DNA from: Pseudomonadota bacterium
Lineage (GTDB): Bacteria > Pseudomonadota > Alphaproteobacteria > Rhodospirillales > Magnetospirillaceae
Assembly (NCBI GenBank): GCA_021793155.1
Contig: JAJYTF010000010.1
Coordinates: 87,374 to 151,373, forward strand
Direction of reading: 5' to 3'
DNA length: 64,000 nt
The position numbers were made by a program, and so were the translations under genes. Shown here piece after piece: positions 18,002-27,038 of this stretch. Under the pieces are notes generated by a model. It was not told the DNA's origin. It saw only the letters and a program-made list of their open reading frames with translations, and ran no database searches. The stretch's first letter is position 1. Every line of letters begins with the position of its first letter.

Positions 18002-18954
18002 TGCCGAAATTTGCCCTTCCCGGCCTGCTGGTCGCCGTCTTCATCGCGGCGCCGCTGCTGTCGACCCACTCCTTCGTCCATCACCTGCTGATCATGGTGT
18101 TGTTCTCGACGCTGCTCGGGCTGTCCTGGAACCTGCTGGGTGGCTTCGCGGGGCAGGTCTCCTTCGGCCATTCGGCCTTCCTGGGTGTTGGCGCCTATAC
18201 CACCTTGCTGTTCTACCTGAAGCTCGGCCTTTCGCCCTGGCTCGGCCTGGTGGCAGGCGGGGCGCTGGCCATGGTCGTGGCGGTGCCCATCGGGCTGATC
18301 TGTTTCCGCCTCCGCGGACCCTATTTCTCGCTGGCCACCCTGGCGGTGGCCGAGATCATCCGCCTGGTGGCACTGAACTGGGAAGAGCTGACCGCCGGCC
18401 CGCAGGGCCTGATCATCACGCATCTGCCGGCCTTGTCGCTGTTCGGCCAGACGGTGAACTGGGAAAGCAAGCTGCCCTTCTATTACCTGATCGCCCTGTT
18501 GGCCCTGCTGGGCATGGGCCTTACCCATCTGGTCGCCCGCTCGCGGCTCGGAGCCTATCTGCTGGCGGTGCGCGAGGATCTGGAGAGCGCCGAGGCGGTG
18601 GGCATCGATACTGTGCTCACCCGCGTCCTGGCGCTGGCCCTATCGGCGATGCTCGTCGGCCTGGCCGGCGGCTTCTACGGCCTCTATTTCCGCTACATCG
18701 ACCCCGATGCGGTGTTCTCAGTGGCTCTGTCGGTGGAGATGGTGTTCATCGCCGTGGTCGGCGGCATCGCCACCACCGCCGGTCCGATCGTCGGCGCCAT
18801 CGTCCTGGTGAGTATCAGCGAGACCTTCCGCTCCCAGTTCCAGTCCGGACATCTGATCTTCTACGGGCTGTTCATGATGCTGGTGATCCGTTACCTGCCG
18901 GACGGCATCTGGGGCCGGGTTCGGCTGGCACTCAAACAGGTGCGGGAGCGCTGA
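18001..18954 (+). CDS. livM: Branched-chain-type ABC transporter permease LivM
   Basis: 317 residues, polytopic. GLSWNLLGGFAGQVSFGHSAFLGVGAY is the typical LivM motif, and VREDLESAEAVGIDT is the coupling-helix region. It pairs with LivH. The start overlaps the livH stop by 1 nt and the next ATPase begins 2 nt after its stop, showing a tightly coupled operon. Confidence 0.92.
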   Translation: MPKFALPGLLVAVFIAAPLLSTHSFVHHLLIMVLFSTLLGLSWNLLGGFAGQVSFGHSAFLGVGAYTTLLFYLKLGLSPWLGLVAGGALAMVVAVPIGLICFRLRGPYFSLATLAVAEIIRLVALNWEELTAGPQGLIITHLPALSLFGQTVNWESKLPFYYLIALLALLGMGLTHLVARSRLGAYLLAVREDLESAEAVGIDTVLTRVLALALSAMLVGLAGGFYGLYFRYIDPDAVFSVALSVEMVFIAVVGGIATTAGPIVGAIVLVSISETFRSQFQSGHLIFYGLFMMLVIRYLPDGIWGRVRLALKQVRER

Positions 18955-18956
18955 CC

Positions 18957-19676
18957 ATGTCTCTGCTCGAAGTCACCGATCTGGGCAAGAATTTCGGCGG
19001 GCTGCGCGCCGTGTTCGGCTTGTCCTTCAACCTCAAGGCCAACGAAATTCTGGGCCTGATCGGGCCAAACGGCGCCGGCAAAACCACCGCCTTCAACCTG
19101 ATGGCCGGCTTCATCCCGCCCAGTAGCGGCGAGGTGCGCCTGGAAGGACGGAACATCGTCGGGCTGAAGCCCCATTCCATCGTCAAGCGGGGAATCGCCC
19201 GCACCTTTCAAGTGGTCAAGCCGTTCCGCAAGCTCTCGGTGCTGGAAAACGTCACCCTGGCTGCGTTCCTGCACCACCCCCGGCGGGCCGAGGCGACGGC
19301 CGAAGCCCGGCGCATCCTGGGTCTGCTCGACCTGACCGACAAGGCCGAGGGCGCAGCCTCGGATCTTACCTTGGCGCAGCAGAAGCGGCTGGAGATCGCC
19401 CGCTGCCTGGCCACCCGCCCGAAGATTCTGTTCCTCGACGAGCCCATGGGCGGCCTCAACGCCACGGAAGTGGAAGCCGCCTGCGATCTGGTGCTGCGGC
19501 TCAGGTCGGAGGGGATCGCGGTGATCCTGGTGGAACACCACATGCGGGCGATCATGCGCATCTCGGACCGCGTCCTGGTGCTGCACCACGGCGTGCCCAT
19601 CGCCGATGGCAAGCCGGAAGCGGTGGTGCGCGATCCGGACGTGGTCCGGGCCTATCTGGGGGAAGGGAAAGCCTGA
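18957..19676 (+). CDS. livG: Branched-chain-type ABC transporter ATPase LivG
   Basis: 239 residues. Walker A GPNGAGKTT (about 37-45), an extended region RTFQVVKPFRKLSVLENV typical of LivG, the signature region DLTLAQQKRLEIAR (less canonical than LSGGQ), and Walker B ILFLDEPMGGLN. It energises LivHM together with LivF. The stop overlaps the livF start (TGATG). The degenerate signature is common in LivG proteins and does not suggest inactivity. Confidence 0.92.
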   Translation: MSLLEVTDLGKNFGGLRAVFGLSFNLKANEILGLIGPNGAGKTTAFNLMAGFIPPSSGEVRLEGRNIVGLKPHSIVKRGIARTFQVVKPFRKLSVLENVTLAAFLHHPRRAEATAEARRILGLLDLTDKAEGAASDLTLAQQKRLEIARCLATRPKILFLDEPMGGLNATEVEAACDLVLRLRSEGIAVILVEHHMRAIMRISDRVLVLHHGVPIADGKPEAVVRDPDVVRAYLGEGKA

Positions 19677-20377
19677 TGCTGCAGGTGCGCAATCTCGAAG
19701 TCGCCTATGGGCGGCTGCAGGCCTTGTGGAACGTGTCCTTCGAGGTGCCGCGGGGTGAAATCGTCGCCCTGATCGGCGCCAACGGTGCCGGCAAGACCAC
19801 AACACTCAAGACGCTGGCCGGCCTGCTGGCACCGAAGGCGGGACGTATTGAATTCGAAGGCCAGCGGCTGGACGGCGCCAGCCCGGCCCGCATCGTCCGC
19901 TCCGGCCTTGTACTGGTGCCCGAAGGGCGGCGTCTGTTTCCTGAAATGACCGTCGAGGACAACCTGCTGATGGGGGCCTATGCCACCCCGAAAGCGGGAC
20001 GAGAGGACCGTCTGGAGAGCGTCTACACCATCTTTCCGCGCGTCCGCGAACGTTGTCGACAGCTGGCCGGAACGCTGTCGGGCGGCGAGCAGCAGATGGT
20101 GGCCATCGGCCGCGGCCTGATGGCCAATCCGAGGGTGCTGATGCTCGACGAGCCGTCGCTGGGCCTGGCCCCGCTGATGGTCGAGGAGATGTTCAGAGTG
20201 GTCGCCGAAATCAATGCCAGTGGGGTGACGGTCCTGCTGGTCGAACAGAACACTCAGCACTCGTTACGCATCGCGCATCGCGGCTATGTTGTGGAGGCCG
20301 GGCGCACTGTTCTGGCTGGAACCGGCCAGGACCTTCTCAACAACGACGACGTGCGGAAAGCCTATCTGGGCCTGTGA
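19676..20377 (+). CDS. livF: Branched-chain-type ABC transporter ATPase LivF
   Basis: 233 residues. Walker A GANGAGKTT, the LivF-typical block IVRSGLVLVPEGRRLFPEMTVEDNL, signature LSGGEQQM and Walker B VLMLDEPSLGLAP are all intact. Last gene of the mmsA-liv operon; a terminator hairpin begins 23 nt downstream. Confidence 0.93.
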   Translation: MLQVRNLEVAYGRLQALWNVSFEVPRGEIVALIGANGAGKTTTLKTLAGLLAPKAGRIEFEGQRLDGASPARIVRSGLVLVPEGRRLFPEMTVEDNLLMGAYATPKAGREDRLESVYTIFPRVRERCRQLAGTLSGGEQQMVAIGRGLMANPRVLMLDEPSLGLAPLMVEEMFRVVAEINASGVTVLLVEQNTQHSLRIAHRGYVVEAGRTVLAGTGQDLLNNDDVRKAYLGL

Positions 20378-20884
20378 CCCACCGCGGAAACCACCCGCCG
20401 AGATCCTTCGCCGAGACGAACGGCGAAGGGTCTCGACACCCGTCCCTGCCCCAGCTTCCATAGCGGCCTCCCGGTCATTCTGCCCGCGGCGCTCGGGCGC
20501 CGCGATGCCGGCAAAGCCTGACAGCGACGCGCCAAGCCTGCGCTCATCGCGGTTCCTGGCATCAAGCAAAAGCCAGAACCGTGGAGGCGGCGACTGTGAC
20601 GATGGCAGCGAAAATCCACGAAAAAAGCCAATTCACATGCTCCACCATTCACCATTCCTGGGAACATTTTGGCCTGAAATGGCACAAAGGCCACCTCAAC
20701 TTTGAATGAAACAAAGAAATAGAATAATTCAAGTTCCCCTCATCCTATTTTTTCCCTGCGACTTTAGTCGAATACAGGCGCTCGATCGGCAGAATTCATA
20801 CCTTGGTCGGATTGACGCGAAACTGTTGCCGGTGCTGAGTCAGGCCATCGGATACAGACCAAACCCATGAGGAGGAGCGACGTC
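20378..20884. other. 507-nt intergenic region between livF and the aldehyde dehydrogenase gene
   Basis: No convincing gene on either strand. It holds the liv terminator (20400-20434), a second perfect 8-bp hairpin (20485-20504), then an AT-rich stretch at about 20690-20760 that likely contains control elements for the aldehyde dehydrogenase gene. TTGACG at 20812-20817 has no matching -10 box. Confidence 0.5.
20400..20434 (+). terminator. Terminator of the mmsA-liv operon
   Basis: 14-bp arms GAGATCCTTCGCCG / CGGCGAAGGGTCTC with one U-G wobble and a 7-nt loop, 23 nt after the livF stop. There is no long T-run, but stem strength and position fit. Confidence 0.6.
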
Positions 20885-22405
20885 ATGTTTCAACAGGCCC
20901 TCGAGACCGTGCGCAAGCAGGGCGGCTTCAGGAACCGGTATGAGAATTTCATTGGTGGGGACTGGGTGGCCCCGGTGAAGGGGCAATATTTCACCAATTT
21001 AAGCCCGATCAATGGGGAGGCTCTGTGTGAAGTCGCCCGCTCAACGGCCGAGGACATCGAAAAGGCGCTGGATGCCGCGCATGCGGCGAAGGAAGCCTGG
21101 GGTCGGGCGTCAACGGCGGCGCGCGCCCAGGTCCTCAACCAGATCGCCGACCGGATGGAACAGAACCTGGAGCTTCTTGCCATCGCCGAAACGCTGGACA
21201 ACGGAAAGCCGATCCGCGAGACGCGGGCCGCCGACATCCCGCTGGCGATCGACCATTTCCGTTATTTCGCCGGCTGCATCCGTGCCCAGGAAGGCTCGAT
21301 CGGGGAAATCGACGACACGACGGTCGCTTACCACTTCCACGAACCGCTGGGCGTGGTCGGCCAGATCATCCCCTGGAACTTCCCGATCCTGATGGCCGCA
21401 TGGAAACTGGCCCCGGCGCTGGCCGCCGGCAACTGCGTGGTACTGAAGCCGGCCGAACAGACGCCCATGAGCATCATGGTGCTGATGGACCTGGTCAAAG
21501 ATCTGCTGCCCGCCGGCGTCCTCAACGTGGTCAACGGCTTCGGCGTCGAAGCCGGCAAGCCCCTGGCATCCAACCCGCGGATCGCCAAGATCGCCTTCAC
21601 CGGCGAGACCAGCACCGGCCGCCTGATCATGCAGTACGCCTCGGAAAACATCATTCCAGTGACGCTGGAGCTGGGCGGCAAGTCGCCCAATATCTTCATG
21701 GCCGACGTCATGGATGCCGACGATGCGTTCTTCGACAAGGCGCTGGAGGGGTTCGCCATGTTCGCCCTGAACCAGGGCGAAGTCTGCACCTGTCCGTCGC
21801 GCGTCCTGGTCCAGGAATCGATCTTCGATAAATTCATGGAACGCGCCGTCGCCCGCGTCGAGAAGATCAAGACCGGCCACCCGCTCGACCCCGCGACCAT
21901 GATCGGCGCGCAGGCCTCCAACGACCAGCTCGAGAAGATCCTGCAATACATCGACATCGGCAAGAAAGAGGGCGCCAAGTGCCTGACCGGCGGTGAACGC
22001 AACCATCTGGGCGGCGGCCTGGAGAATGGCTACTACGTCAAGCCGACGGTTTTCACCGGCCACAACAAGATGCGCATCTTCCAGGAAGAGATCTTCGGGC
22101 CCGTGGTGTCGGTCACTCCTTTCAAGGACGTGGAGGACGCCTTGCGCATCGCCAACGACACTCTTTACGGGCTGGGCGCCGGCGTGTGGTCGCGCAACGG
22201 CAACACGGCTTATCGCCTGGGCCGCGAAATCAAGGCGGGTCGCGTCTGGACAAATTGCTACCATCTGTACCCGGCGCATGCCGCGTTCGGCGGCTACAAA
22301 CAGTCGGGCATCGGCCGCGAAACGCATAAGATGATGCTGGACCACTACCAGCAGACCAAGAATCTGCTGGTCAGCTACAGCCCGAACGCTCTTGGCTTCT
22401 TCTGA
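20885..22405 (+). CDS. NAD+-dependent aldehyde dehydrogenase (ExaC/AcoD-like acetaldehyde dehydrogenase)
   Basis: 506 residues, ALDH superfamily: FNFPI-type cofactor region [22 protein letters not shown], general base Glu262 in LELGGKSPN, catalytic Cys301 in GEVCTCPSR and C-terminal [15 protein letters not shown]. Length and motifs match the ExaC/AldB/AcoD group that oxidises acetaldehyde and other short aldehydes to acids. The ATG at 20885 follows GAGGAGCG. The DUF779 gene after it is the usual partner of this ALDH group. Sensor and regulator genes downstream suggest induction by alcohols or aldehydes. Confidence 0.92.
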   Translation: MFQQALETVRKQGGFRNRYENFIGGDWVAPVKGQYFTNLSPINGEALCEVARSTAEDIEKALDAAHAAKEAWGRASTAARAQVLNQIADRMEQNLELLAIAETLDNGKPIRETRAADIPLAIDHFRYFAGCIRAQEGSIGEIDDTTVAYHFHEPLGVVGQIIPWNFPILMAAWKLAPALAAGNCVVLKPAEQTPMSIMVLMDLVKDLLPAGVLNVVNGFGVEAGKPLASNPRIAKIAFTGETSTGRLIMQYASENIIPVTLELGGKSPNIFMADVMDADDAFFDKALEGFAMFALNQGEVCTCPSRVLVQESIFDKFMERAVARVEKIKTGHPLDPATMIGAQASNDQLEKILQYIDIGKKEGAKCLTGGERNHLGGGLENGYYVKPTVFTGHNKMRIFQEEIFGPVVSVTPFKDVEDALRIANDTLYGLGAGVWSRNGNTAYRLGREIKAGRVWTNCYHLYPAHAAFGGYKQSGIGRETHKMMLDHYQQTKNLLVSYSPNALGFF

Positions 22406-22417
22406 TCTCAAAGCGGT

Positions 22418-22441
22418 TTCGGCCTTCGTTTGAAGGCCGAA
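22418..22441. repeat. Palindrome, family C copy 1
   Basis: Perfect 10-bp arms TTCGGCCTTC / GAAGGCCGAA with a GTTT loop, 12 nt after the aldehyde dehydrogenase stop. It could end that transcript, but the same motif with a wobble recurs at 36419-36442, so it is probably a repeated element. Confidence 0.55.
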
Positions 22442-22567
22442 GGCGCACCAAGCCCGCGCGGCGTCTGAGCATCGCCGACAAGACGACCGCGGAACCGAAC
22501 TGATGTAACCCATTGTGCGGGGACGGTGCCATGCGCCGCCCCCGCCTTTGCCCCGGGGAGGGAAGAA

Positions 22568-22972
22568 ATGCCAGCCAGAGTCACCGTCACCCCCGAGGCC
22601 GCGGCATTGATCCAGCGCCTGCGCTCGCAGCACGGCCCGCTCGTCTTCCATCAGTCCGGAGGCTGCTGCGACGGCAGCGCTCCAATGTGTTACAAGCAGG
22701 GTGAATTCCGCATCGGCGAGCGTGACGTGTTGCTGGGCAGTATCGAGGATTGTCCGTTCTACATCGGCGGCGCCCAGTTTGAATTGTGGTCCCATACACA
22801 GCTGATCATCGACGTGGTTCCGGGCCGAGGCGCGTCCTTCTCGCTGGAAATCCCCGAGGGCGTCCGCTTCCTGACGCGCGGACGGGTATTCACCGACGAC
22901 GAAGCTGCGGAGTTGGACGCTGCGGGGCCGCCGCCCACGGGACCCGACGCGCATCGGCAGGCAGAGCGATGA
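22568..22972 (+). CDS. DUF779 family protein, aldehyde dehydrogenase partner
   Basis: 134 residues. The cysteine pattern SGGCCDGSAPMCYK followed by CPFYIGGAQFELWSHTQLIIDV is the DUF779 signature. The family is found almost only next to acetaldehyde-type dehydrogenases, and its role is unknown; the conserved cysteines suggest metal binding or redox. GGAAGAA lies just before the ATG. The tail (residues 115-134) is low complexity. A hairpin lies between this gene and the dehydrogenase, so its expression may be partly independent. Confidence 0.85.
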   Translation: MPARVTVTPEAAALIQRLRSQHGPLVFHQSGGCCDGSAPMCYKQGEFRIGERDVLLGSIEDCPFYIGGAQFELWSHTQLIIDVVPGRGASFSLEIPEGVRFLTRGRVFTDDEAAELDAAGPPPTGPDAHRQAER

Positions 22973-23031
22973 ATTGTCCGTTTCGACCATGGTAATCTGC
23001 ACCCGGAGCTTACAATCTGGGACCCGCTGAG

Positions 23032-24192
23032 ATGACTGCAAAACCACCACCAGGGCTTGACCAACGGATACGCCGAACTGCGACCGTCGCAAAAACGGCG
23101 AGGCAGGCGGTCGACGAGTTGCGGGCCGGATTGATCCAGGACGACCTGTCCTTGGTCATGCTGTTCTGCTCGCCGGCCCTTGCCCAGGATTCGCTGGCCA
23201 ATGCCATCAGCAGTTCCTTCCCCGGCGTTCCGGTCGTCGGCTGCACGACAGCCGGGGAAATCACGCCGTCAGGCTATTTGCACAACAGCGTCGCCGGGGT
23301 AAGCCTGGCCGCCCCGGACTTCGTCGCGGCGGCACGCGGAGTCGAGGATATCCGTGGCTTTTCAGTCGCCGACGGCCGTCAACTGGTGCAGGGATGCCTG
23401 CGCGGCATCGAAGCAAAGGCTCCAGGTTGGCCGATCGAGAAGATGTTCGCCATGCTGCTGATCGACGGGCTGGCCGCCTGCGAGGAGTCGGTGGTCAGCG
23501 CCCTGCATCGCGAGTTGGGACCGATCCCCCTGTTCGGCGGCTCGGCCGGCGACGAGCTGTCCTTCGCCACCACGAAAGTCCTGTGGGACGGGACATTCCA
23601 CCAATATTCGGCGGTCCTCATCCTGGTCGCCACCAACCACCCATTCCATGTCTTCAAGACGGAGCATTTCGGCATTTCGGGCGAGAAGATGGTGGTCACC
23701 GCCGCCGATCCGGTACGGCGCATCGTCACCGAAATCAACGCCGAGCCGGCGGCGGAGGAATATGCCAGGATGGTCGGCGTCAGCACCGAGCGGCTGACCC
23801 CGATGATCTTTGCGAACCATCCGGTAGTCGTGCGGGTCGGCAATGTGCCTTATGTACGCTCGATCCAGAAGGTCAATTCGGACGGCAGCCTCACGTTTTT
23901 TTGCGCGATCGACGAAGGGATCGTGCTGAGCGTGGCCACGGCGACGGATATCGAGGCGGACCTGGCGCGCCTGTTCGACGAGATCGGCAGGCAGGTGATG
24001 CAGCCGGAAGTCGTGATCGGCTGCGATTGCATTCTGCGAAACCTCGAACTCCGCAAAAAAGGCGGGATGGAGAGGGCGTCGAAACTCATGGCGGCCCACA
24101 ACGTCATCGGCTTCAACACCTACGGAGAGCAGTTCCACGCAATGCATGTGAACCAGACCTTTACCGGCGTGGCGATCGGACGGCGCGACTGA
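23032..24192 (+). CDS. FIST-domain signal transduction protein
   Basis: 386 residues with FIST_N (about 30-230: CTTAGEITPSGYLHNSVAGVSL, PLFGGSAGDELSF) and FIST_C (about 235-375: GCDCILRNLELRKKGG, GFNTYGEQFHAMHVNQTFTG) domains. FIST proteins are proposed ligand sensors, possibly for small metabolites, that act with histidine kinases or cyclases. The stop is 1 nt before the kinase start, so the two proteins are probably made together and interact. No membrane segment or signal peptide, so sensing is cytoplasmic. Confidence 0.88.
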   Translation: MTAKPPPGLDQRIRRTATVAKTARQAVDELRAGLIQDDLSLVMLFCSPALAQDSLANAISSSFPGVPVVGCTTAGEITPSGYLHNSVAGVSLAAPDFVAAARGVEDIRGFSVADGRQLVQGCLRGIEAKAPGWPIEKMFAMLLIDGLAACEESVVSALHRELGPIPLFGGSAGDELSFATTKVLWDGTFHQYSAVLILVATNHPFHVFKTEHFGISGEKMVVTAADPVRRIVTEINAEPAAEEYARMVGVSTERLTPMIFANHPVVVRVGNVPYVRSIQKVNSDGSLTFFCAIDEGIVLSVATATDIEADLARLFDEIGRQVMQPEVVIGCDCILRNLELRKKGGMERASKLMAAHNVIGFNTYGEQFHAMHVNQTFTGVAIGRRD

Positions 24193-24193
24193 G

Positions 24194-26863
24194 ATGGATG
24201 TCGTAATCCCGCCGTACGACGAACTGGTGCAGCACGTTGCCGAGCTGGAGCGGGAAAACTCCAAGCTGCGGAAGATCAACAAGGTGCTGATCGACCGCGT
24301 CGAACGTAGCATGGATTTCCAGGGCAATGCCTTCTCGCTGTTCCAGACCGCCATCGTCCTGGAAGGACGTATTCGCGACCGCACGATGGAACTCGAGGAC
24401 GCGTTGCATGCCCTGGAGAAGACCAACCGCGCCCTCAATACGGCCAAGGAAGAGGCTGAAACTGCAGAAATGCGCCTGGCCGAGGCCATCGAATCGGTCA
24501 GCGAAGGCTTCGTGCTGTGGGACGCCGATGACCGCCTGGTCATGTGCAATACCAAATACCGCGAAATCTGGCCCGGCCTGACCGAGGTCATCGTACCGGG
24601 AATACCTTTCGTCGCGCTGCTCCACCACGCCCAAGCCCTGGGGCTGTTCGCCGACCAGGATCTTTCCGTCGACATCGCGCTGCAGCAGCGGGTGCGCTAC
24701 CACCGCCAGCCGATCGGCGTGTTCGTTCTGAAGCTGAGTGACGGCCGCTGGGTCCAGGTCAGCGAGCGCCGCACCGCCGACGGAGGAAGCGTCGCGATCT
24801 ACATGGACATCACCGCGGTGAAGCTGTCGGAGCAACGCCAACGGGAGCGCGAGGTGGCGGCCAAGAGCGCTCTTCTGCAGGCGATCTTCGACAACATATC
24901 CCAGGGCATTTCGGTGATCGACCGGGACCGGTCACTGGTGGCGTGGAACCAGCGCTTCCTCGACCTGCTGGGCATACCGGCCGAGGAAATCCACGTTGGC
25001 CAGCCCCTTCGCGACTTCATCAACCGTCCGGAAATCCGCTGCCAGTTCCTGCAGTTCGGCTTCGACCCCACACCCGCCCATTTCGACACCTTCGGCATCG
25101 AGCAGATCTGCGACGACGGCCGAGTCCTGGAAATCCGGGTCGGCCCCATGCCGGGCGGCGGCATCGTCAGCACCTATACCGACATCACCGAACGCAAGCG
25201 GTCGGAATGGGCGTTGCGCGACAGCGAATACCGCATCCGACTGATCACCGACGCGGTGCCGGCGCTGATCGCCTATGTCGATTCCGAGGAACACTACCGC
25301 TTCACCAATAAGCCTTACGAAGACTGGTTCGGCCGGCCACGCAGCGAAATCAACGGCCGCCCCATGCGCAGCGTGCTGGGCGCCGAGCTTTACGACGGCC
25401 GACGCCATTTCGTCGAGGCGGCATTGTCCGGCCAGCGCGTAAGCTTCGAACTCGATCTGAGCACGGCGCGCGGACGCCTTCGCCACGCCACCGCCACTTA
25501 TGTCCCCCATTTCGGGCCCGATGGCGGAGTTCTGGGCTTCTTCGCCCTGATCCAGGACATCACCGAGCGCAAGCGGGCGGCCGAGGAGGTGCGCGAGGCG
25601 AAGGAGGGCCTGGAACGCCGAGTCGCCGAGCGCACCATGGAACTGACTTCGCTGAACCTCAAGCTCAAGCAGGAGGTGGAGGAACGCCGCCAGGCGGAGC
25701 AAGCCTTGAACGCGGCAAAGGGGGACGCGGAACGGGCGAACATGAGCAAAACGAAGTTCATCGCCGCGGCCAGCCATGACCTGCTGCAGCCGCTGAACGC
25801 GGCCCGGGTTTTCGCCGCCGCCCTTGCCGAATCGCGCATGGCCGAACGCAACCGCAACCTGGTCCACAATGTCGTCTCGGCGCTGAACTCGGTCGATGAG
25901 CTGCTAAGCGCCCTTCTCGACATCTCGAAGTTCGATGCGGGGGCCTATACGCCGGAGATTTCCAATTTCTGCATCGACAGCATGTTGCTGTCCCTGGTCA
26001 ACGAGCATCTGCCGCAGGTCACGGCGCGACACCTGACCATCCGTTGCGTACCGTCGAGCATGGTGGTTCGATCGGACCCGGTGCTGGTCTGCCGGATCCT
26101 GCGGAATTTCCTCAGCAATGCTATGCGCTACACGCCGTTCGGCCGCATTTTGCTCGGATGCCGCCGCCGCCGTGGCGGCATCGAGGTCCAGGTCTGGGAC
26201 ACGGGCATCGGCATCCCCGAGGACAAATTGGGCGACATCTTCCAGGAATTTCACCGGCTGGGGACCGACACCCACGGCAAGGATCGCGGCATGGGGCTGG
26301 GCCTTGCCATCGTCGATCGGATCCTGCGTTGCCTGGGGCATCAGGTGTTCGTTCGTTCGCAGCTTGGCAAAGGGTCGGTCTTTTCCGTGCTGCTGCCCTA
26401 TGGCAGCCCGCAAGAGAGCGAGGTGCCCACCGCCAGGTTCAATCTGCCGGCAGCGGTCGACCGGCTGGCCGACCTCTCGGTCATGGTGGTGGAGAACGAC
26501 AACGCCGAACTGGCCGCCATGGAGGCACTGCTGCAGTCCTGGCACTGCCAAGTGCAGGTCGCAGCCAATACCGCCGCGGCGTTGGTGCAACTGCGATATT
26601 CGGACCATGCCCCGGACGTGGTCATCGCCGATTACCATCTGGACCACGACGATACCGGCCTGCAGACACTGCGCACCGTCCAGGCCCTGTACCAGCACAC
26701 CATCGCCGGCATCGTGCTGACCGCCGACCGTACGGACGAAATCCAGAATTTGGTCCGCGGCGCCGGCTATCACCTTCTCAACAAGCCATTGAAGCCCGCC
26801 CGCCTGCGCTCGCTCCTCGCCCATATCCATCCGCCTGACGGTGGGCAACGGACGAGCGGGTAA
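24194..26863 (+). CDS. PAS-domain hybrid sensor histidine kinase/response regulator (NahK/ErcS'-like)
   Basis: 889 residues. N-terminal coiled coil (residues 5-90), three PAS regions (about 95-210, 225-340, 345-465), a second coiled coil, a DHp domain with the phospho-acceptor H in AASHDLLQPLNAAR, an HATPase domain (NFLSNAMRYTPFG; DTGIGIPEDKLG; GMGLGLAI) and a C-terminal receiver (VMVVENDNAELAAM..VVIADYHLD). The receiver's first acidic pocket reads EN rather than the usual DD/ED. No transmembrane helix. The layout is that of kinases in Pseudomonas alcohol-oxidation regulons. FIST sensor upstream, LuxR-type regulator nearby. Confidence 0.88.
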   Translation: MDVVIPPYDELVQHVAELERENSKLRKINKVLIDRVERSMDFQGNAFSLFQTAIVLEGRIRDRTMELEDALHALEKTNRALNTAKEEAETAEMRLAEAIESVSEGFVLWDADDRLVMCNTKYREIWPGLTEVIVPGIPFVALLHHAQALGLFADQDLSVDIALQQRVRYHRQPIGVFVLKLSDGRWVQVSERRTADGGSVAIYMDITAVKLSEQRQREREVAAKSALLQAIFDNISQGISVIDRDRSLVAWNQRFLDLLGIPAEEIHVGQPLRDFINRPEIRCQFLQFGFDPTPAHFDTFGIEQICDDGRVLEIRVGPMPGGGIVSTYTDITERKRSEWALRDSEYRIRLITDAVPALIAYVDSEEHYRFTNKPYEDWFGRPRSEINGRPMRSVLGAELYDGRRHFVEAALSGQRVSFELDLSTARGRLRHATATYVPHFGPDGGVLGFFALIQDITERKRAAEEVREAKEGLERRVAERTMELTSLNLKLKQEVEERRQAEQALNAAKGDAERANMSKTKFIAAASHDLLQPLNAARVFAAALAESRMAERNRNLVHNVVSALNSVDELLSALLDISKFDAGAYTPEISNFCIDSMLLSLVNEHLPQVTARHLTIRCVPSSMVVRSDPVLVCRILRNFLSNAMRYTPFGRILLGCRRRRGGIEVQVWDTGIGIPEDKLGDIFQEFHRLGTDTHGKDRGMGLGLAIVDRILRCLGHQVFVRSQLGKGSVFSVLLPYGSPQESEVPTARFNLPAAVDRLADLSVMVVENDNAELAAMEALLQSWHCQVQVAANTAAALVQLRYSDHAPDVVIADYHLDHDDTGLQTLRTVQALYQHTIAGIVLTADRTDEIQNLVRGAGYHLLNKPLKPARLRSLLAHIHPPDGGQRTSG

Positions 26864-26864
26864 T

Positions 26865-26965
26865 CTCAAGTCTCGATGAGCGAAGCTCGTCGAGACTTCG
26901 CTGGCCGCCATCGTTGGCGCGACAGCCAAGGGTTTCCGGGAAACCCGCCTGGCCGAGGGCGCGGT
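26865..26965. repeat. Dispersed intergenic repeat, family B copy 1
   Basis: Starts with a near-perfect palindrome (26868-26898: AAGTCTCGATGAGC, GAA loop, GCTCGTCGAGACTT). It continues with CGCTGGCC..GCCATCGTTGG and ends in CGAGGGCGCGGT. The same series of blocks occurs at 45462-45575. It begins 2 nt after the histidine kinase stop. Confidence 0.65.
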
Positions 26966-27038
26966 ATAACACCAAAGTCGGACTCCGCGGCTTCTCGGCA
27001 GCTCTCTAGACTGGACGGACAGACGGAGTGGCCATCGA

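Noticed and set aside
20640..20884. Sigma-54 promoter for the aldehyde dehydrogenase
   Set aside because: TGGCAC occurs near 20677 but no correctly spaced GC element (TTGCA-like) follows.
21110..23092. 660-codon open frame on the minus strand across the aldehyde dehydrogenase and DUF779 genes
   Set aside because: It is the complementary frame of two well-supported genes in GC-rich DNA; the translation has no recognisable domain and is low in hydrophobic cores.
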